Source: DAOTUL01 sp034437435 (GTDB lineage: Bacteria; Chloroflexota; Anaerolineae; Aggregatilineales; Phototrophicaceae). From it: a stretch of DNA of 6,218 nt. A model generated the notes under the pieces. That model saw nothing but the letters and a program-made list of their open reading frames with translations, did no database searches and was not told the DNA's origin. Shown here one piece after another: positions 1 to 6,218 of the stretch (positions are counted from its first letter, which is position 1; every line of letters starts with the position of its first letter). The translations under genes and the position numbers were made by a program. Location: contig CAYQJO010000252.1 of NCBI GenBank assembly GCA_964417785.1, forward strand, positions 1 to 6,218, given 5' to 3'.

Positions 1-56
1 TGGTTTATGCGCTGCCAATCACCCGGATTGACAGAAAAAGATATTTTTTTACTCAT
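1..56 (-). CDS. Start of an unidentified gene downstream of oppF (3' end outside window)
   Basis: An ATG at 56-54 opens a frame with no stop before the window edge. It reads MSKKISFSVNPGDWQRIN for 18 complete codons. The ATG lies inside the end of oppF: the 8-base string ATGAGTAA contains both this start and the oppF stop TAA, in a different frame. A purine-rich AGGTAAG lies at 62-68, just upstream, and could serve as a ribosome binding site. The same overlap form (ATGAGTAG) joins oppB to oppC in this operon, which supports this being a real, translationally coupled gene. The visible peptide has no signal sequence and I do not recognise its family. It could be an operon partner such as an enzyme acting on the imported substrate, but nothing visible proves that. 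A chance open frame of this length is also possible. Confidence 0.55.
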   Translation of the reverse strand, partial: MSKKISFSVNPGDWQRIN

Positions 57-1125
57 GTGTGCTTACCTGTTGGCGTTCCTCTGCGGTTAGATAGGGTTCG
101 AGTGTTAAGTCGTCAACAAAGTGGCAGGCAACCTCCGTTTTAGGGTCGCTTGCCAGCGGTTTTAATGATGGTACTTCCTGTTTGCAAATGTCCGCTACAT
201 ATTTGCAGCGTGTGTGGAAGACACATCCCGATGGCGGGTTGACCGGGCTGGGGATGTCGCCCTTCAAAATGTAACGCTTACGATGTCCTTGTTTGTTGCG
301 CTTCGGGATGGCGTTCAGCAGCGCCTCCGTATAGGGATGTTTGGGGCGGGAGAAGAGTTTATCTGTTTGTGCGCTTTCCATGATCTTGCCGAGGTACATC
401 ACCATCACACGATCACTGATGTACTCCACCACGCTCAAATCATGGGCGATGAATACATAGGTCAGGCTGAATTCATCCTGCAAATCAGACAGCAGATTCA
501 ACACCTGTGCCTGGACAGAGACATCCAACGCGGAGACTGGCTCATCGCAGATGACCAATCGCGGATCCACGCTCAGCGCCCGCGCCACACCAATACGCTG
601 TCGCTGTCCACCGGAAAGCTGGTGTGGAAAGCGGTTCAGCATCTCCGCACCCAGGCCCACCTGCTCCAACAGATAGGCTACACGATCCCGGCGGCTGCGT
701 TTATTCCCCACATTGTGAATTTCCAGCGGTTCGGCGACCAGTTCTTCGATGTACATCCGGGCATTAAGCGAGGAATTCGGGTCTTGGAAGAGCATCTGAA
801 TGTCGCGGCGGATGGGTTTCAACTGGCGCTTGGTCATCGTACCGATCTCGACTTCGCCCTGCTGGGAGCGAAAACGAATGCTGCCGGCGGTTGGATCGTA
901 AAGGCGGATAATACAGCGGCCTGTGGTCGTCTTGCCGGAGCCGCTCTCCCCAACAAGGCCAATCGTCTCCCCCGGCTTGACGCTAAACGACACCCCATTG
1001 ACCGCCTGCACATGGGCAACAGTGGTGTTCAACAATCCCGCTTTGATCGGGAAGAACTGCTTCAAATCTTCCACCTCAAGGATATTTTCTGGCTGCATGG
1101 TGGCTTCAGGCAGTGATTCGGTCAT
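49..1125 (-). CDS. oppF: Oligopeptide/dipeptide-type ABC importer ATPase, OppF/DppF subunit
   Basis: One of two cytoplasmic ATPases that power the importer; 358 aa from the chosen start, normal for OppF/DppF. The usual ABC motifs are present in order: Walker A GESGSGKT (59-66), Q-loop Gln114 in MLFQDP, signature LSGGQRQR (from 170), Walker B LVICDE (190-195) and switch His228 in IAHDL. The N-terminal FPIKAGLL...AVNGVSF segment is typical of OppF rather than OppD. The C-terminal oligopeptide-transporter extension has HPYTEALL, GDIPSP and four cysteines (301, 307, 314, 334) in the C-x5-C-x6-C...VAC pattern. The frame is open back to 1293, but the ATG at 1125 has AAGGTGG just upstream and avoids a long overlap, so I prefer it. 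A second ATG at 1098 lacks a good binding site. The start overlaps the oppD stop by 20 bases, suggesting coupled translation. The substrate cannot be read from this subunit. Confidence 0.95.
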   Translation of the reverse strand: MTESLPEATMQPENILEVEDLKQFFPIKAGLLNTTVAHVQAVNGVSFSVKPGETIGLVGESGSGKTTTGRCIIRLYDPTAGSIRFRSQQGEVEIGTMTKRQLKPIRRDIQMLFQDPNSSLNARMYIEELVAEPLEIHNVGNKRSRRDRVAYLLEQVGLGAEMLNRFPHQLSGGQRQRIGVARALSVDPRLVICDEPVSALDVSVQAQVLNLLSDLQDEFSLTYVFIAHDLSVVEYISDRVMVMYLGKIMESAQTDKLFSRPKHPYTEALLNAIPKRNKQGHRKRYILKGDIPSPVNPPSGCVFHTRCKYVADICKQEVPSLKPLASDPKTEVACHFVDDLTLEPYLTAEERQQVSTHE

Positions 1126-2134
1126 GATCCACCTTTTCCTCTTCTTCAAACAACCAGCAAGCTGCTTCTGTATCTGCATCAATCTTGATGGGCGGCGGTT
1201 CGTGTGCATGGCATTTATCAAATGCATGGGGGCAGCGCGGCGCAAACAAACACCCTTTAGGACGCTCATGTGGGCTGGGAACGTTTCCCTCAATGGGTGT
1301 CAGACGTTCTCCTCTGCCGATTTGCGGCAGCGATTCGAGCAAGCCCTGCGTATAGGGGTGTTTGGGATCGTCGAAAATTTTATCCACTGTAGACCGCTCG
1401 ACGATCTTGCCCAGATACATCACAATCACATGATCCGCCACCTCGCCAATGACGTTGAGATCGTGCGTAATCATCATCATCGCCATCTTGGATTCATTTT
1501 GAATATCCCGGATGAGTTCGAGGATTTGCGCCTCAATCGTCACATCCAGGGCGGTGGTTGGCTCATCCGCGATGAGAATACGCGGGTTACAACTGAGGGC
1601 CATCGCAATCATGGCACGCTGGCGCATTCCGCCGGAAAACTGGTGCTGGTATTGATCCACACGGCGCTCTGGAACCGGTATACCCACCAACCGCAGCATT
1701 TCGATGGCTTGTTCACGTGCTTCCGTTTTGGAGACTTTCTGGTGCAGCAGCACCACTTCCATGATCTGATGGCCGATGGTGTAGACCGGATTGAGCGAGG
1801 TCATCGGCTCCTGGAAGATCATGGCGATCTCATTGCCGCGAATGTAACGGATTGTGTCGCCATAAGGATCAACCTGAGTCAGTTCAATGGGGGAGGCATC
1901 CGGCGGCATATACAGGATGCTTCCATCTACGATGCGGGCGATATTGGGTTGCAGCAGGCGCATGATGGTCCGGGCGGTCACACTTTTGCCGGAACCGCTC
2001 TCACCTACGATGCCGAGGGTTTCTCCTTCACGAAGCGAAAAGCTCACACCATCCACCGCACGGATAACCCCCTGCTCAATGTAGAAATAGGTCTTTAAGT
2101 TCTTGACTTCCAGTAAAGTTCTGTTGCCATCCAT
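1106..2134 (-). CDS. oppD: Oligopeptide/dipeptide-type ABC importer ATPase, OppD/DppD subunit
   Basis: Second cytoplasmic ATPase of the importer, 342 aa, close to the usual OppD/DppD size. Walker A GESGSGKS is at 44-51, Q-loop Gln108 in MIFQEP, signature FSGGMRQR from 166 (the Phe-Ser-Gly-Gly-Met form is characteristic of OppD), Walker B ILIADE at 186-191 and switch His224 in ITHDL. The C-terminal extension has HPYTQGLLESLP, GNVPSP and four cysteines (295, 301, 308, 326). In characterised mycobacterial OppD the corresponding cysteines hold an iron-sulfur cluster; that they do so here is inference. The protein ends in an acidic tail (EEEE). The ATG at 2134 is preceded by GGAAG at 2144-2148 with nine bases between, 20 bases after the oppC stop. 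All catalytic residues appear intact. The gene pairs with oppF, and the two sites would form the ATPase heterodimer. Confidence 0.96.
   Translation of the reverse strand: MDGNRTLLEVKNLKTYFYIEQGVIRAVDGVSFSLREGETLGIVGESGSGKSVTARTIMRLLQPNIARIVDGSILYMPPDASPIELTQVDPYGDTIRYIRGNEIAMIFQEPMTSLNPVYTIGHQIMEVVLLHQKVSKTEAREQAIEMLRLVGIPVPERRVDQYQHQFSGGMRQRAMIAMALSCNPRILIADEPTTALDVTIEAQILELIRDIQNESKMAMMMITHDLNVIGEVADHVIVMYLGKIVERSTVDKIFDDPKHPYTQGLLESLPQIGRGERLTPIEGNVPSPHERPKGCLFAPRCPHAFDKCHAHEPPPIKIDADTEAACWLFEEEEKVDHDRITA
1129..1135 (-). promoter_or_regulatory. Ribosome binding site that sets the oppF start
   Basis: The minus strand reads AAGGTGG here, followed by ATC and the ATG at 1125-1123. It lies inside the 3' end of oppD. 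It favours the 358-residue form of OppF over the start at 1293, which would add 56 residues with no resemblance to the family, and over the later ATG at 1098. Confidence 0.65.
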
Positions 2135-2143
2135 ATCTTAATA

Positions 2144-2148
2144 CTTCC
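2144..2148 (-). promoter_or_regulatory. Ribosome binding site of oppD
   Basis: GGAAG on the minus strand lies nine bases before the oppD ATG, in the 20-base gap between oppC and oppD. Spacing is slightly long but acceptable. No promoter fits in this gap. Confidence 0.5.
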
Positions 2149-2154
2149 AATGCT

Positions 2155-3366
2155 TTATCGTGAGAATGGATCAACCATATCGCGCAGGCCATCCCCCAGG
2201 AAGTTGTACGCAATTACCGTCACCAGGATGAAGGACGCGGGGAACAGCAACCAGGGATACAGCGCGACGTTCTGGATTTTGATGGCGTCGTTCAGCAGCA
2301 GGCCCCAACTCACCATCGGGATTCGCACCCCAATCCCCAGGAAACTCAGGGCGCTTTCACCGAGGATCGTGATCGGAACCGCCAAAGTTGCTGTGACGAT
2401 GATGTGGCTCATCATGTTTGGAATCATGTGTTTGCGGACGATCCGCGCCGTTGACGCCCCGGACGCCTCCGCAGCAGCGACAAAATCACGCTCCTTCAGG
2501 GAGAGTACAAGGCCGCGCACTTCTCTTGCTAACCCTGTCCAGTTGATAAAGCCCAATACGATCACAATACCTGCATACACATACTCCGGCGGCCAGGTCG
2601 GCGGGATCGCCGCCGCCAGCGCCATCCACAAAGGCAACTGTGGAAAGGTGCGGATCGTCTCGATGGCACGCTGGGTGATGTTGTCAATCACTCCACCGTA
2701 ATAGCCAGACAATGTGCCGATGACCGCACCGACGACAATGGTGATAAAAACACCAATGATCCCGACGGAGAGTGAGACCTGCCCACCGAACATGATGCGG
2801 GAGAACAGATCACGCCCGCGCTGGTCTGAACCCATGATGTGCAGGCGTTCGTCCGGGTCACGCGGGCCGAACAGATGAATGTCGGATTCGATAAAGCCGA
2901 GAATCTTATAGGTATCACCCTTCACAAGAAAATCAATGGGAACCCGCTTTGTGCGATCCTCCACGTATTCCAGTTGAAAGGTCTCCATGTTGCGCTCACC
3001 ACGCAGTGGATAGAAGAAAGGCTGCAAGTGGAAGCGTGAGGTCTCCGGGTCGTAAAAGCGCAGGGCCATCGGCGGCGAGAAAGTGAGACTTGAATCGCTG
3101 CTGCGGGCGCTGTATGGGGCGACGAACCCGGCAAAGATCGTCGCCAGATACAGGATTATCAGGATAATTCCAGAAATCACTGACATGCGATTACGCAGGA
3201 ACTTGCGCAGCATCAACTGCCGCACAGAGAGCAGACGATATTCCTCCTCCGTCACGATTTTGGGTTTGGCACGTCTACCAAACAGTCGTAAACGGGACTG
3301 TTGTCGCGGTTCTGGCGTGGTTACTTCTGGCTGAACAGTGCCTGGGTTAGGCGCTTGGCTACTCAT
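2155..3366 (-). CDS. oppC: Oligopeptide-type ABC importer permease, OppC subunit, with long extracytoplasmic insertion
   Basis: Membrane subunit of the importer channel, 403 aa from the chosen start; classic OppC is about 300. Residues 1-60 form a basic cytoplasmic tail with the OppC N-terminal look. Likely membrane helices lie near 63-84, 197-220, 240-256, 262-280, 319-345 and 371-391. The conserved segment HIMGSDQRGRDLFSRIMFGG (177-196) is the OppC/DppC hallmark before helix 2. The EAA-type loop that contacts the ATPases is EASGA...HMIPN (300-317). About 90 residues (86-176) between helix 1 and the hallmark are extra compared with short OppC proteins and explain most of the added length. 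The longest frame begins at a GTG at 3384, but the ATG at 3366 has GAGGA six bases upstream. The start overlaps the oppB stop by eight bases (ATGAGTAG), so translation is probably coupled. It pairs with OppB. Confidence 0.94.
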   Translation of the reverse strand: MSSQAPNPGTVQPEVTTPEPRQQSRLRLFGRRAKPKIVTEEEYRLLSVRQLMLRKFLRNRMSVISGIILIILYLATIFAGFVAPYSARSSDSSLTFSPPMALRFYDPETSRFHLQPFFYPLRGERNMETFQLEYVEDRTKRVPIDFLVKGDTYKILGFIESDIHLFGPRDPDERLHIMGSDQRGRDLFSRIMFGGQVSLSVGIIGVFITIVVGAVIGTLSGYYGGVIDNITQRAIETIRTFPQLPLWMALAAAIPPTWPPEYVYAGIVIVLGFINWTGLAREVRGLVLSLKERDFVAAAEASGASTARIVRKHMIPNMMSHIIVTATLAVPITILGESALSFLGIGVRIPMVSWGLLLNDAIKIQNVALYPWLLFPASFILVTVIAYNFLGDGLRDMVDPFSR

Positions 3367-4351
3367 ATTGAATCCTCGGATCACTCCACGCCAGCAAAAT
3401 ATCGGCGATTAAGTTGCCGACCAACAAAATGATTGCCAGGATCATCAGTATCGTACCAGCCATGAACATATCCTGTTGTAGGAGTGCTGCATAAAAAGGC
3501 GGCCCCAACGTCGGCAGATCCAGCACAATTGAGATGATGATCGTACCGCCGATCAACACCGGAAGCTGCATCCCCAGGCGGCTGATTAAGGGGTTTATGG
3601 CGATACGAGCGGCATGCTTGTAAATCACGACGCGCTCCGCCAGTCCTTTGGCCCGCGCCGCTTCCACGTACTGCTGATCGAGTACATCCAGCAGGTTTGC
3701 CCGCATGATACGAAACGTCCCCGCCATGCCGCCCAACCCTAAAATCAACAGCGGGATAGGCAGGTGAATGGCAAAATCGATGACGCGCTCCCATGTCCAG
3801 GGGGCGTTTTTAAACTCAGACGAAAACAGGCCACCCGCATAATCGGAATTAAATACAAAGACAGCGAAGAACAGAAAGATGACCGCCAGCAGGAAATTCG
3901 GTACGGAAATTCCGATGAAGGCGATGGTGGAAAGCACATAATCCGCAACGGTGTTCTTATGGGTCGCCGCGTAAATACCAAAAGGAATCGCCAGTCCCCA
4001 GGAGATAAACAACGCTGCGAACGCCAGAAACAGAGTCAGGCCAAGACGCCGCCCAATAATGTCGGAGACCGGCGCGTTGCTGTACTCAATTGTGAAGCCG
4101 AAATCCCCGGTAGGGAAGCCATCAACCCATTTCAAATATTGGACAACAAGTGGCTCATCGAAACCATACCGTTCTCTCAGTTTTTCGATGGACCCCGGCG
4201 GCATGCGCTGGCCTGTGATGGCTTCCTGCTGACGCACGTAGTTGGTCACCACGTCGCCAGGGGGGAGTTGGATAATCACAAAACTGATAAAAGTAATAAG
4301 TATGAAGATGAGCGCCGATGAAATCAACCGGCGGATGATATAGGTTGTCAC
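3359..4351 (-). CDS. oppB: Oligopeptide-type ABC importer permease, OppB subunit (GTG start)
   Basis: Membrane subunit partnering OppC; 330 aa from the chosen start, within the usual OppB/DppB range. The N terminus then reads (M)TTYIIRRLI, matching the MxxYIxRRLL opening common in this family. Likely helices lie near 8-30, 102-128, 137-168, 194-214, 258-280 and 298-321. The extracytoplasmic stretch after helix 1 contains the expected LRERYGFDEPLVVQYLKW and GDFGFT segments. The EAA loop that couples to the ATPases is EAARAKGL (230-237), followed by INPL in place of the usual LPN. The C terminus ends in the typical DPRI. The frame is open to 4483, but those 44 extra residues do not look like OppB, while GTG 4351 sits six bases after a perfect AGGAG. 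The first permease gene lies 178 bases after the binding-protein gene, the largest gap in the operon. Confidence 0.94.
   Translation of the reverse strand: MTTYIIRRLISSALIFILITFISFVIIQLPPGDVVTNYVRQQEAITGQRMPPGSIEKLRERYGFDEPLVVQYLKWVDGFPTGDFGFTIEYSNAPVSDIIGRRLGLTLFLAFAALFISWGLAIPFGIYAATHKNTVADYVLSTIAFIGISVPNFLLAVIFLFFAVFVFNSDYAGGLFSSEFKNAPWTWERVIDFAIHLPIPLLILGLGGMAGTFRIMRANLLDVLDQQYVEAARAKGLAERVVIYKHAARIAINPLISRLGMQLPVLIGGTIIISIVLDLPTLGPPFYAALLQQDMFMAGTILMILAIILLVGNLIADILLAWSDPRIQYE
3373..3377 (-). promoter_or_regulatory. Ribosome binding site that sets the oppC start
   Basis: GAGGA on the minus strand lies six bases before the ATG at 3366-3364, within the end of oppB. This supports MSSQ as the N terminus rather than the GTG six codons earlier, whose codon lies immediately upstream of this site. 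Confidence 0.7.
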
Positions 4352-4357
4352 ATTTAG

Positions 4358-4362
4358 CTCCT
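4358..4362 (-). promoter_or_regulatory. Ribosome binding site that sets the oppB GTG start
   Basis: AGGAG on the minus strand is followed by six bases and then GTG at 4351-4349. This is the strongest ribosome binding site in the window. It places the N terminus exactly where OppB homology begins. Confidence 0.8.
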
Positions 4363-4405
4363 GGAAAGACCAACAAATTTCTTTTGATACACCTATATTT
4401 TGCCC

Positions 4406-4432
4406 CAGGATATCATGCCGAATAAAATCCTG
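4406..4432 (-). repeat. Short second inverted repeat before oppB
   Basis: The arms CAGGAT (minus strand, 4427-4432) and ATCCTG (4406-4411) are exact complements over 6 bp with a 15-base loop. It follows the stronger hairpin by seven bases in transcription order. It is short enough to be chance, but its place directly after the first stem makes a tandem structure possible. Confidence 0.3.
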
Positions 4433-4439
4433 AAATAGG

Positions 4440-4469
4440 GTACGGGCATACCCTGCGATACGCCCGTAC
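4440..4469 (-). repeat. Inverted repeat / RNA stem-loop after the binding-protein gene
   Basis: The minus strand reads GTACGGGCGTA, eight bases TCGCAGGG, then TATGCCCGTAC. The arms pair over 11 bp with one G-U pair, giving a GC-rich stem. It begins about 60 bases after the binding-protein stop. There is no U run after it (CCTATTTCAGG follows), so it is not a classical intrinsic terminator. Likely roles are protection of the upstream mRNA 3' end or partial attenuation before oppB, as known for hairpins behind binding-protein genes in other ABC operons; this role is inferred. Confidence 0.6.
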
Positions 4470-4529
4470 TTTATTAGGCTCACTGCGTGGAAGCTCTTTT
4501 TGATCCACTACAGTCAGTTTGAGCGGCAG

Positions 4530-6218
4530 TTACGGGCCTTCGCCCGGTTCGTACTTTGCAAACAGAAGTGCATGATTCCAACCGGAGACCTGTGTCAGTG
4601 AGTTACGCGAGAACTGATCCGGTGCGTTACCAATGCGATTGTTCTTGATAAAGGGACGCTGCCAGAAGCCCGTCGCAACGATCCATACATTATCCGCATG
4701 GAGGTGCGAAACTTCGGTCAGCAGTGGGATACGTGCTTCCGCAGGCACGGTCTGTGCCTCAGCGATAAGGTCGATGGTGCGCAGGAAGTTTTCATCTACC
4801 GGGTCTTCTTCCCAGTTGATGTGCCAGGGCGGTGTGTTCGGATCAGCCGGGATCAATAGAGATACATCTGCACCCAGCGGAGTGAGATACTGGTCGGCAT
4901 CCCAGGTGTGAATTCCAAAATCACCGGTGACGAAACGCTCACGCACCAGAGTCTGGTCATCTGCATCCAGGATGGTGTTGAGGCCAATATCCACCAGATA
5001 TTCGGTCACCAGTTCCACCACCGGGGTATACAGATCGTGTACACCAACCTCGATGATAAGCTGCAGTGCTTCGCCATCCGGGTTTTCGCGGAAGCCATCG
5101 CCATCAACATCGACGTATCCGGCATCGTCCAGCAGGGCCATTGCCCCTTCAGGATCATAGGCTGACCACAGTGCCGCGTCTTCCTCGGTGTAATAGCCGG
5201 TATCCGGCGCAAATACCGAACCCGCCGGGGTGAACAGGCCCGAATAGAACACATCACCGATTTCCTGCCGGTTCAAGGCCAGAGAAAAGGCGCGGCGGAA
5301 GTTGACATCACGGAAGGCGGCCCGTTTGACCGGGTCTTCGATGTCCATGTTGAAGTGGAACGACACACCAGCAAAGTCGGCGAAGGTCAGGCTGATGTCT
5401 CTACCGTCCTGGATAGCCTGAGAGAAAAGCTGCAAATGCTGTACGCCGACCCACAAGGCATCCATATCAAACTGACCGGTGACATTACCCAGAGCAACGG
5501 CCTGGCGATCTTCAACGATTTCAACCGTCACACGGTCAAAATAAGGAAGCTGGTTGCCGGCGGGGTCCACCTTCCAATAGTAGGGATTGCGCACCAGGTT
5601 GTAGAACTCGCCCGCCACGTATTCGTCCAGCATCCAAGCCTGGAGTGTAACACGACCACGTCCCTCTTCCAACAGCTGTTGAACGTTGAATGTTTCGTAG
5701 TCCGCATCGTCGTTGTATGCCGGATGCAGCGGTTCAAGCAGGTGACGTGGATATGCGATCTCCGTCATTGAGGCGATACCATCGACAAAGGAAGGGAACG
5801 GCGCAGGATAGATAAATTTGATGGTGAAGTCATCAATAATTTCTAGTTCCGGCGGTTCCCCCCCCAGAAAGAGGGTTCTGGTAGATGGAACATCGTCTGT
5901 CACGTTTTCGTCGAGTGCGATGTCATTCCAGAAAAATTCAATATCGGAGGTGGTAAAGGGTTCGCCATCCGACCACTTCACACCTTCACGCAGAAACACG
6001 GTCCATTCGGTAAATTCTTCATTGGATTCCCAGCCTGTCGCCAGGTTCGGATGGATGGGGCCGTCACCCGTCAGCGGTAGATTCCACATTGCCAGCGGCT
6101 CACGGGTCATGTTCTGGGTCATGTAGCCGAAAATACCGGCTGTACCACGCCGGAGTGTACCCCCATAGGGATTGTGCAAAAACAACTTCCGGTTTTGAGA
6201 GGAATTCAAACAAGGGTA
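4530..6218 (-). CDS. ABC importer extracellular solute-binding protein, family 5 (5' end outside window)
   Basis: The substrate-capturing component of the importer, expected outside the cytoplasmic membrane. The frame is open to the window edge (YPC before LNSSQ...), with no ATG and no stop, so 562 residues are visible and the signal peptide and any lipobox lie upstream. Family 5 features, numbered from the first visible codon, are: YGGTLRRG near 18-25; PNLATGWES...LREGVKWSDGEPFTTSDIEF near 57-94, the hallmark of the family; the core DVNFRRAFSLALNRQEIG (304-321) followed by the PAG segment; and DPEGAMALLDDAGY with an acidic DVDGDG loop (near 355-375). The C terminus is acidic and ends GEGP. 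Visible tryptophans number 15, a rich content that would suit stacking against a ring-containing ligand, but the substrate is not determinable. A five-base-pair stem (CGGGC-GAAG-GCCCG) covers the last codons. The gene is first in the operon as seen here, with its promoter presumably upstream of the window. Confidence 0.93.
   Translation of the reverse strand, partial: YPCLNSSQNRKLFLHNPYGGTLRRGTAGIFGYMTQNMTREPLAMWNLPLTGDGPIHPNLATGWESNEEFTEWTVFLREGVKWSDGEPFTTSDIEFFWNDIALDENVTDDVPSTRTLFLGGEPPELEIIDDFTIKFIYPAPFPSFVDGIASMTEIAYPRHLLEPLHPAYNDDADYETFNVQQLLEEGRGRVTLQAWMLDEYVAGEFYNLVRNPYYWKVDPAGNQLPYFDRVTVEIVEDRQAVALGNVTGQFDMDALWVGVQHLQLFSQAIQDGRDISLTFADFAGVSFHFNMDIEDPVKRAAFRDVNFRRAFSLALNRQEIGDVFYSGLFTPAGSVFAPDTGYYTEEDAALWSAYDPEGAMALLDDAGYVDVDGDGFRENPDGEALQLIIEVGVHDLYTPVVELVTEYLVDIGLNTILDADDQTLVRERFVTGDFGIHTWDADQYLTPLGADVSLLIPADPNTPPWHINWEEDPVDENFLRTIDLIAEAQTVPAEARIPLLTEVSHLHADNVWIVATGFWQRPFIKNNRIGNAPDQFSRNSLTQVSGWNHALLFAKYEPGEGP

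Larger units (their letters stand above)
4352..4529 (-). other. Intergenic region between binding-protein gene and oppB
   Basis: This 178-base region has no credible gene of its own. On the minus strand, in transcription order, it holds a strong 11-bp inverted repeat (4440-4469), a weaker 6-bp one (4406-4432), an AT-rich stretch, and the oppB ribosome binding site. I saw no paired -35/-10 boxes that I would call a promoter, and no stem followed by a run of U. It therefore looks like the spacer between the highly expressed binding protein and the rest of the operon rather than an operon boundary, but an internal promoter cannot be excluded by eye. Confidence 0.6.

Noticed and set aside
214..1116. 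300-codon open frame on the plus strand
   Set aside because: It is wholly antisense to oppF, with no recognisable motif. It is a reverse-strand shadow.
1126..1293. 56-residue N-terminal extension of OppF
   Set aside because: It would overlap oppD by nearly 190 bases and has no family resemblance. A ribosome binding site precedes the ATG at 1125.
923..2098. 391-codon open frame on the plus strand
   Set aside because: It is antisense to oppD and the start of oppF, both of which have complete ABC motifs. Its translation has no domain pattern and is rich in His and Arg, as expected for a shadow of a real gene.
4380..4420. Possible internal promoter (TATAGG-like -10) before oppB
   Set aside because: No acceptable -35 box was found at the right distance. 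AT-rich intergenic DNA gives such hexamers by chance.
4352..4483. 44-residue N-terminal extension of OppB
   Set aside because: The extension resembles no OppB N terminus and would place the strong AGGAG at 4358-4362 inside the gene. The GTG at 4351 starts exactly where homology begins.
4487..4508. Short inverted repeat GTGGA...TCCAC after the binding-protein gene
   Set aside because: A five-base-pair stem with a 12-base loop is too weak and too likely by chance to call.
4533..4546. CGGGC-GAAG-GCCCG stem at the end of the binding-protein gene as a terminator
   Set aside because: The stem has only five base pairs, lies within the last codons, and no U run follows on the minus strand.
6207..6209. 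TTG as the start codon of the binding protein
   Set aside because: The frame stays open upstream to the window edge, no signal peptide follows this codon, and family members have a signal and linker before YGGTLRRG. The gene is cut by the window.

Overview
The window holds one ABC importer operon of the peptide/opine/nickel (Opp/Dpp, family 5) type. All of it is on the minus strand and it is read from the right edge to the left edge. In transcription order it contains: a family 5 extracellular solute-binding protein whose 5' end lies outside the window (4530-6218); an OppB-type permease (3359-4351); an OppC-type permease (2155-3366); an OppD-type ATPase (1106-2134); an OppF-type ATPase (49-1125); and the first 18 codons of a further gene (1-56) whose start overlaps the oppF stop codon. 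Nothing on the plus strand looks like a gene. The long plus-strand reading frames are shadows of the two ATPase genes.

The binding protein would capture a solute outside the membrane. The OppB and OppC subunits would form the channel, and OppD plus OppF would form the ATPase pair that powers uptake. From oppB onward the genes are packed tightly: 8 bp oppB/oppC overlap, 20 bp oppC-oppD gap, 20 bp oppD/oppF overlap, and 8 bp overlap of oppF with the next reading frame. This suggests one transcript with coupled translation. The only real gap is 178 bp between the binding-protein gene and oppB. It holds a strong inverted repeat and a weaker one, but no convincing promoter. That arrangement fits a transcript processed or attenuated so that more binding protein than membrane components is made.

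Three gene starts differ from the longest open frames. OppF most likely starts at 1125. OppC most likely starts at the ATG at 3366. OppB most likely starts at a GTG at 4351 behind a clear AGGAG site. The binding-protein frame is open to the window edge, so its signal sequence is not visible.

The organism cannot be fixed from this window. Moderate GC content, a long OppC with a large extracytoplasmic insertion, and a binding protein with a YGGTLRRG segment recall Chloroflexota and similar thermophile or soil lineages, but this is a low-confidence impression. The substrate is also undetermined: the family transports peptides, but also oligosaccharides, nickel and opines. This is mostly an ordinary transporter operon. 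The points most worth a second look are the unidentified overlapping gene at the left edge, the intergenic hairpins, the OppC insertion, and the four-cysteine C-terminal motif in both ATPases.
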